From positions 806,001 to 870,000 of the forward strand of contig JAIXUN010000002.1 of NCBI GenBank assembly GCA_027483535.1: 64,000 bases of DNA. The letters are read 5' to 3'. Shown here one piece after another: positions 59,423 through 64,000 of the stretch (position 1 is its first letter; the number at the start of each line of letters is the position of its first letter). The notes under the pieces are model-generated. The model was not told the DNA's origin and made no database searches. It worked only from the letters and a program-made list of their open reading frames with translations. This stretch comes from a bacterium. GTDB taxonomy: Bacteria; Armatimonadota; Fimbriimonadia; Fimbriimonadales; Fimbriimonadaceae. Position numbers and translations under genes: made by a program.

Positions 59423-60078
59423 GATTTCGCCTGTGGGTCACCGCAGGTCTGTTCATCGTCATCGGCGGAATGCTTGCTTTTGCGGGTCGACCGCAACAGA
59501 TCAAGCGTGAAGAGACTTGGATTGCCAAGCAGCTTCCGGAGAAAGTGGGACCCTTCCAAATGGTCCCCAACGCGGAGCGAGAATTCGAGTACTGCACCTA
59601 CCGGATGAACGAGTCGACCTACAAGACTCTTCAGCCGTGGGGAATCGTAGCGCGAGTTTTCACTAAGGGAGACGAGTCTTACGACGTCGTTGTCATTGGC
59701 AGCAACGCCAAGGAATCGTTCCACGATCCTAAGGTGTGCTTTGGCGCGCAGGGTTGGGTTCTTGGACCGGAGCGGGTGGAATACATCACGACCAAGACAC
59801 GCGGCCAGGTACCGGTTTCGGTTGTAGAAATGACCAACCAAGGCAAGAAGACAGTTGCGGTCTACTTCTACAAAACGGTGAGTGCAGGCTTCACCGCCAG
59901 CAGCCAAACCCTTCGATGGGACATGCTGAAGCACAAATTGGTCAATATGGGCAAAGATGATGAAGGAGCGTTCCTTAGAATCATCCCGACCCACGACAAC
60001 CCCGATCTGGACAAGCTGAAGCAGTTTATTGCGGACTGGCTTGACGAAGCCAACACGACCAGTAACGGTTACTACTAA
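59410..60078 (+). CDS. EpsI-like (DUF3485) exosortase-associated protein
   Basis: 222 residues from a TTG at 59410 that has GAGGG 7 bases upstream and overlaps the exosortase end; a TTG at 59419 is possible. One N-terminal helix (WVTAGLFIVIGGMLAFA) anchors an exported domain with ESFHDPKVCFGAQGWVLGPERV, the histidine-proline-cysteine motif of DUF3485. In other bacteria this domain is fused to or follows the exosortase and is needed for exopolysaccharide export, its biochemistry being unknown. It is separate here. The end is followed by a strong terminator. Confidence 0.85.
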   Translation: MERLRFRLWVTAGLFIVIGGMLAFAGRPQQIKREETWIAKQLPEKVGPFQMVPNAEREFEYCTYRMNESTYKTLQPWGIVARVFTKGDESYDVVVIGSNAKESFHDPKVCFGAQGWVLGPERVEYITTKTRGQVPVSVVEMTNQGKKTVAVYFYKTVSAGFTASSQTLRWDMLKHKLVNMGKDDEGAFLRIIPTHDNPDLDKLKQFIADWLDEANTTSNGYY

Positions 60079-60107
60079 GTAGAGTTCCCGCTTCTGAAGC
60101 GAACGGT

Positions 60108-60146
60108 CCCCTGCATCCTTTGTTGGATGCAGGGGATTCTTTATTC
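60108..60146 (+). terminator. rho-independent terminator after the exosortase operon
   Basis: A perfect 11-bp stem CCCCTGCATCC/GGATGCAGGGG with loop TTTGTT, followed by ATTCTTTATT. It slightly overlaps the stop region of the convergent minus-strand gene. Confidence 0.85.
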
Positions 60147-61415
60147 GTCGGCCCCTAAGGCTGTAATGATGATCTCGAGCGAGACGTCGCGACCGTTCGC
60201 CGTGCCTTTCACGTTTCGCGAAGCGGGGAAGTGTTCCACGCCAACCTGAGCGAACGTGTCCTCGTAGCTGAGCTCTGTTTGTCGTTTGCCCGACTTATCG
60301 ATCTCGATGCGGCTGTATTTCTTGGGCAAATACTTTCCGTTTTTGAGCCACTGAACTTCCTCGACGCCCACCACAAGCGTTCGATCTCCCAAGGATCGTT
60401 CTACTCCGTACACGATCCCATCTTTAAGGGTGTAGCGCGCCTTGGTTGCATCCTCGACACTGATCCCTTCAGTCGGTGATCCAAATCCAGAAGGGATGAT
60501 TTTGCTCCGACCATCGCCCTCCCAGAACGGTTGTTCCTTTCGGTGCTCGAACATCGACCTCACTTGAGATTCGACTTCCTTCACTAGGTCGTCCGATTTT
60601 TCGTCAACCGTGATCACAATTCCGCTCGGTTTCCATTCCACTTTCCCAACGATGACGCGGGTTTCAAGTTTCGCGCTGAAAGTGAATTCCGTCGCCGGTG
60701 CAGTAGGCGAGACGGACTCTCTTTTCTCCAAGGCAGCTTCCAGTGCGCGGTACGAGGATGGATTCGAACCCTTCGAGACGCTTGTTGTAGGAGCGAGTAC
60801 CAGAGTGGTTCGGTGCGATTCGGCGGCGTACGACTCCTCACCGAAAGATCCGGCATTTGGAAGGGAATAGACGGAGTGGACGCTGTATCCGCTCGGCTTG
60901 GCGTGCAGCGGAATGAAGACCTCACCGTCTTTGGATGGGGCCGCTTTGCCATTCACAAAGATCGGTGCAGCGACCTTTTGACCTTGGTAAACGGTCCAAA
61001 CGCGCCATCGATCGCCTTCCAAAGCGGCACAAATCTCGAATCCGTTCATGCCCGCATCTTTGAAATGGTCCTTCAATGCGCTTGCCTTGACGTGGTTCAC
61101 CACAAGTGTCGGTTTTCCGTCGATATCCAAAACGCCTCCCGTTTGGCGTGCTCGAAATGCGGTTTTGAGCGTTTGGGCATCGAAGCGCATCCGACCGTTG
61201 GTGGCCTTGCGAAGGGATTTGGTGTAAGGCTGAATGCGGGAAAGCTGAAGGGCCGTCATTTCCGTGACGGGCTTGCCGGGAAGATCGGCAATCTCCATTC
61301 GATAGGTCCGGGTTTCCGGCTCGTAGCTTGCCCACAGGTAACTCGCATCTGCGCTCGGGGTGACGGCGGCAAGGATCGAGAAGGCGAAAATGGCAGGGAA
61401 TGGGCGTGGCTTCAT
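60141..61415 (-). CDS. secreted protein, unknown (424 residues)
   Basis: Exported protein with a signal peptide (MKPRPFPAIFAFSILAAVTPSADA). The rest is a mixture of beta strands and charged loops; one region, FVNGKAAPSKDGEVFIPLHA, resembles the substrate-facing strand of copper-amine-oxidase-like or stalk-protein N domains, which is only a hint. Another section, RYTLKDGIVYGVERSLGDRTLVVGVEEVQWL, looks like a lipoprotein-carrier-type beta sheet that ends in RIEIDKSGKRQTELSYEDTF. No catalytic motif was recognised. It stands alone between two terminators. Confidence 0.6.
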   Translation of the reverse strand: MKPRPFPAIFAFSILAAVTPSADASYLWASYEPETRTYRMEIADLPGKPVTEMTALQLSRIQPYTKSLRKATNGRMRFDAQTLKTAFRARQTGGVLDIDGKPTLVVNHVKASALKDHFKDAGMNGFEICAALEGDRWRVWTVYQGQKVAAPIFVNGKAAPSKDGEVFIPLHAKPSGYSVHSVYSLPNAGSFGEESYAAESHRTTLVLAPTTSVSKGSNPSSYRALEAALEKRESVSPTAPATEFTFSAKLETRVIVGKVEWKPSGIVITVDEKSDDLVKEVESQVRSMFEHRKEQPFWEGDGRSKIIPSGFGSPTEGISVEDATKARYTLKDGIVYGVERSLGDRTLVVGVEEVQWLKNGKYLPKKYSRIEIDKSGKRQTELSYEDTFAQVGVEHFPASRNVKGTANGRDVSLEIIITALGADE

Positions 61416-61520
61416 GGGAAAGAAAATGCGACTTTCTAGTTTTCCCGGCTTAGGGCAGGGAAGTTAAGGGAAATCAGTCAAGGACGCCCGCATCGCCGTC
61501 GAGATGAAGAGAATCTGCAA

Positions 61521-61553
61521 CAAAAAACGGGAGAGGGGTGATCTCCTCTCCCG
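61521..61553 (-). terminator. rho-independent terminator after nuoD
   Basis: On the minus strand, CGGGAGAGG/CCTCTCCCG (9 bp, 8-base loop) runs into TTTTTTG, 19 bases after the nuoD stop. Confidence 0.9.
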
Positions 61554-61572
61554 CTACGATCTTGCTGCGACC

Positions 61573-62790
61573 TTATCGGTCGATTTCGCCGAGAACGATG
61601 TCGATCGAACCGATGATTGCGATCACGTCGGCGATCATTCGCCCAACGGCGAGGATTTCCAGCGACTTCAGGTTCATGAAGCTGCTCGGACGCTCGTGCC
61701 AGCGATACGGTCGGTTCGTACCGTCCGACACGACATAGAAGCCGAGTTCTCCCTTCGAACCTTCGATGCCCGCGTAGGCCTCGCCGACCGGAGGTCGGAA
61801 ACCTTCGGTGTAGAGCTTGAAGTGGTGGATCACCGACTCCATTGAGTTGTCCAACTCTTCGCGAGGGGGAGGAGCAATCTTGCGATCCGAGGTGCGGAAT
61901 CCGCCTTCAGGGAGCCCGTCGATGGCTTGGCGGAGAATCTTTGCGCTCTCCTTCATCTCTGCCATTCGGACCAGGTAGCGATCGTAAACGTCGCCGCGCT
62001 TGCCGATGGCGATATCAAAGTTGAAGTCTTCGTAGCTCGAGTAAGGGTTCGACTTTCGCAGGTCAAACGGAACGCCGCTCGCACGAGCGATCGGACCGGA
62101 ACAGCCGAGTTCGAGCGCTTGTGTCGCCGTGAGAACTCCGACGTCGTAGGTCCGCTCTTTGAAGATCGGGTTCTCGCTGAGAAGTCCTTCCAAGACATCG
62201 ACTTCGCCGGGGAAGCCCTTCAAGAAGGCGTCTAGCTTCTCCGCAAAGCCGTCTGGCATGTCTCCGCGGAGTCCGCCAGGGACGATCCAAGAAGGCATCA
62301 TTCGAACGCCGCTGAACATCTCGAACATGTCGAGAATGAGTTCGCGTTGCTGCATGCAGTAGAAGAACGGCGTCATTGCGCCGAGATCCAAAGCGTGTGT
62401 GCCCAGCCAAACAAGGTGAGAGGCGATGCGGCTCAGTTCGGCAAGGATGACCCGTAGGTACTGAGCTCGTCGGGGAATTTCACAACCGAGAAGCTTTTCG
62501 ACTGCCAAGGCGTGGGCAAGGTTGTTCCCATTCGCATTGAGGTAGTCCATCCGGTCGGTCATGACCACACATTTGTGATACTGCTGGTACTCAGCCTCTT
62601 TCTCCATGCCCGTGTGGAGATAGCCGATCACGCACTTGCACTGGATGATCGTTTCGCCCTCGAGTTCGCAGATGACTCGGAGCACGCCGTGAGTGGACGG
62701 GTGCTGAGGGCCCATGTTGACGATCATCGTGTTCTCAGCGGTGCGCTGGAAGATCGTTTCCGTCGACGGCATGAACGTCGGCTGATTCAT
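61573..62790 (-). CDS. nuoD: NADH-quinone oxidoreductase subunit D
   Basis: 405-residue 49-kDa-type subunit of complex I, helping to form the quinone site. Family blocks are MIVNMGPQHPSTHGVLRVI, VIGYLHTGMEKEAEYQQY, RMDYLNANGNNLAHALAVEKLLG, FEMFSGVRMMPSWIVPGGLRGD and the end GRMIADVIAIIGSIDIVLGEIDR. Length is normal. The start MNQPTFMPSTETIFQ could be trimmed to a later methionine. It is flanked by a terminator and by the divergent prepilin promoter, so it is transcribed alone, 46 kb from nuoG, instead of lying in a nuo operon. Confidence 0.96.
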   Translation of the reverse strand: MNQPTFMPSTETIFQRTAENTMIVNMGPQHPSTHGVLRVICELEGETIIQCKCVIGYLHTGMEKEAEYQQYHKCVVMTDRMDYLNANGNNLAHALAVEKLLGCEIPRRAQYLRVILAELSRIASHLVWLGTHALDLGAMTPFFYCMQQRELILDMFEMFSGVRMMPSWIVPGGLRGDMPDGFAEKLDAFLKGFPGEVDVLEGLLSENPIFKERTYDVGVLTATQALELGCSGPIARASGVPFDLRKSNPYSSYEDFNFDIAIGKRGDVYDRYLVRMAEMKESAKILRQAIDGLPEGGFRTSDRKIAPPPREELDNSMESVIHHFKLYTEGFRPPVGEAYAGIEGSKGELGFYVVSDGTNRPYRWHERPSSFMNLKSLEILAVGRMIADVIAIIGSIDIVLGEIDR

Positions 62791-62939
62791 TGTCTTTAAG
62801 ATACCGGGCGCGGAAGGAAGATGTTTCGCTGCACCCCGACCTCAGTTCATGAAGTTCGGATTTTCAACGATTCAGGCAAACGAACGGTCCCACATTCCCG
62901 CCTTGGGCATAAACCTGTTCATTCACTAAAAAAAGTGTT

Positions 62940-62967
62940 TTGCGTTTGGCGAAATCTGCTCTATAAT
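62940..62967 (+). promoter_or_regulatory. predicted sigma70-type promoter of the prepilin gene
   Basis: TTGCGT (62940-62945) and a perfect TATAAT (62962-62967) are separated by 16 bases, ending 41 bases before the start codon. An A-rich stretch (TAAAAAAAG) lies just upstream, as in strong promoters. Confidence 0.6.
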
Positions 62968-63008
62968 CGTTTTTGTCCCGAACGGTTGGTTCTGGGACAG
63001 TTGATATT

Positions 63009-63974
63009 ATGCGATCACGTGCATTCACTCTCATCGAGTTGCTAGTGGTTATCGCAATCATCGCGATCCTTGCGGCGATCCTGTTCCCAGTGTTCGCCCA
63101 AGCCAAGATGGCTGCTAAGAAAACCGCTGCACTCTCTAACGTCAAGCAACTTGGTACGGCAGTTGCAATCTACACGGCTGACGTGGACGATACAATGCCG
63201 CTTGCCATGTCCTTCAACAGCGTTGCCGGTACCTGGCGAAACGGCTTCTATTCCGCCGTTCCTGAGGGTTCCACCACGTCTGCTAACCGACACCTGGATC
63301 CTCGACGAACCGAAGAGGCTTCGTTCATCTTCAATGCTATTCGCCCGTACACCAAGAACATTCAAATGTACGAAGCAACGGGTGTGAACACGGTTAACCC
63401 CGGATTCACGGCGTTCAACGGAGCTCAACAAGCAAACGTTGGCTTCAGCATGAACGGCATTCTGCACGGGTACAACGCAACCGCAATTGCCCAGCCTTCC
63501 CGAATTCCTCTGTTCTGGCAGCCTTGGCGCCAAAACTACACGGGTGGTATGTTCACCTCCCCGAACCTGGACTGTGGCGCTGGCGTCAACTGCCGATTCA
63601 ACCCGGGCGGATATCCTGGACAAAACACCGGATCTGGCTACGGCTACACCCCGTGGGTGCCTGCTCTCGATCCTCGTATCGTGAACCTTGCTGCTTACGG
63701 AACCACCTCGTTGGTCGTCCACACCGACTCGTCGGCTAAGCCGTACAACTTCGGCGGACTTCCTCGATGGCCGCAACATGCTGTCCTGAACGTCAACACC
63801 AACCCTGTTTCGTCTGCCGATCCTAATGGCGACCAATGGGCATGGTATTGGATGACGGACTGCGTTGCTCCTGGAACCCCTAAGGGTGGCGGAGTTCCGT
63901 ACTACCCGGGCTTCTTCCGACCTGACTCCGAGTTCAACTACACTACTGCTCAGTGTGACCATGGCTCCGGCTAG
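63009..63974 (+). CDS. prepilin-type protein with N-terminal methylation motif
   Basis: 321 residues from the ATG at 63009; the track ORF starts 12 codons upstream without a pilin-like leader. The leader [20 protein letters not shown] should be cut before the phenylalanine, with glutamate at +5. The protein then continues as a DUF1559-like pseudopilin ([20 protein letters not shown]). It is the larger paralogue of the prepilin at 6456; the rest of the chain is glycine- and aromatic-rich ([20 protein letters not shown]). No H-X9-DG-type end is visible. Probably expressed from the promoter at 62940. Confidence 0.85.
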   Translation: MRSRAFTLIELLVVIAIIAILAAILFPVFAQAKMAAKKTAALSNVKQLGTAVAIYTADVDDTMPLAMSFNSVAGTWRNGFYSAVPEGSTTSANRHLDPRRTEEASFIFNAIRPYTKNIQMYEATGVNTVNPGFTAFNGAQQANVGFSMNGILHGYNATAIAQPSRIPLFWQPWRQNYTGGMFTSPNLDCGAGVNCRFNPGGYPGQNTGSGYGYTPWVPALDPRIVNLAAYGTTSLVVHTDSSAKPYNFGGLPRWPQHAVLNVNTNPVSSADPNGDQWAWYWMTDCVAPGTPKGGGVPYYPGFFRPDSEFNYTTAQCDHGSG

Positions 63975-64000
63975 TCGATTGATTCTTGCTGCGCTCGTCT

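Noticed and set aside
1-64000. Prophage, integrase, transposase or restriction-modification genes
   Set aside because: None of the ORFs carried their motifs; the accessory content here is signalling, surface and polysaccharide genes. The REP-like patch has no transposase.

Overview
The window looks like a chromosomal segment from an Armatimonadota bacterium, most likely Fimbriimonadia-like. This is an inference from several signs. Two prepilin-type proteins carry the leader '[20 protein letters not shown]' followed by FPVFAQAK, a form I associate with that phylum. There is a PEP-CTERM/exosortase system, a moderately high GC content, and scattered nuo genes. No tRNA, rRNA, CRISPR array, integrase, transposase or phage gene was recognised. 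Coding density is high, and many junctions are ATGA, TAATG or TAGTG overlaps that suggest translational coupling.

Layout. 0-3 kb: pyruvate formate-lyase and its activase. 3-8 kb: secreted esterase, rhodanese, predicted beta-barrel, prepilin and DUF4198-like protein. 8-12 kb (minus): a tightly overlapping operon of cyclophilin, enoyl-CoA hydratase, biotin carboxylase and methyltransferase that resembles part of a leucine/isovalerate catabolic module. 12-20 kb: flavin oxidase-like protein, membrane protein, nuoG, sufC-sufD, then a stand-alone ACT protein coupled to aspartate kinase. 20.2-20.7 kb: a patch of GC-rich inverted repeats. 21-25 kb: aldehyde dehydrogenase, alpha-oxoamine synthase, a structured intergenic stretch and a secreted coiled-coil protein.

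25-42 kb is the signalling-rich accessory part. It has two proteins with class III nucleotide-cyclase-like domains, two Crp/Fnr regulators whose recognition helices look CRP-like, and three TGTGA-N6-TCACA-like sites. One cyclase-like domain is fused to an AAA ATPase of the AAA_35 type and converges, with overlap, on an AAA_35-WD40 membrane protein. The second cyclase-like protein is a membrane protein followed by a CRP-like gene coupled to a GH5 glycosidase. Between them lie two PEP-CTERM proteins, a GH16 pair and the ATP-grasp/alpha-E/transglutaminase cassette. A decayed gene sits at 42.6-43.0 kb.

43-53 kb: small membrane proteins, the MoxR-DUF58-TgpA transglutaminase operon, holA, a PHB-depolymerase-like esterase, argS and hemW. 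53.6-60 kb is an envelope/exopolysaccharide region: PEP-CTERM protein, glycosyltransferase, UDP-glucose dehydrogenase, UDP-glucuronate decarboxylase, exosortase and EpsI-like protein. The first two enzymes supply UDP-glucuronate and UDP-xylose. The exosortase is expected to process the three PEP-CTERM proteins of the window. 60-64 kb: a secreted protein of unknown function, nuoD alone, and a second prepilin.

All assignments come from reading motifs; no database search was run. The most interesting items are the cyclase/CRP/AAA_35 signalling genes with shared operator-like sites, the frameshifted gene at 42.6-43.0 kb, the structured intergenic stretch at 24.2-24.4 kb, and the exosortase with an apparent membrane insertion.
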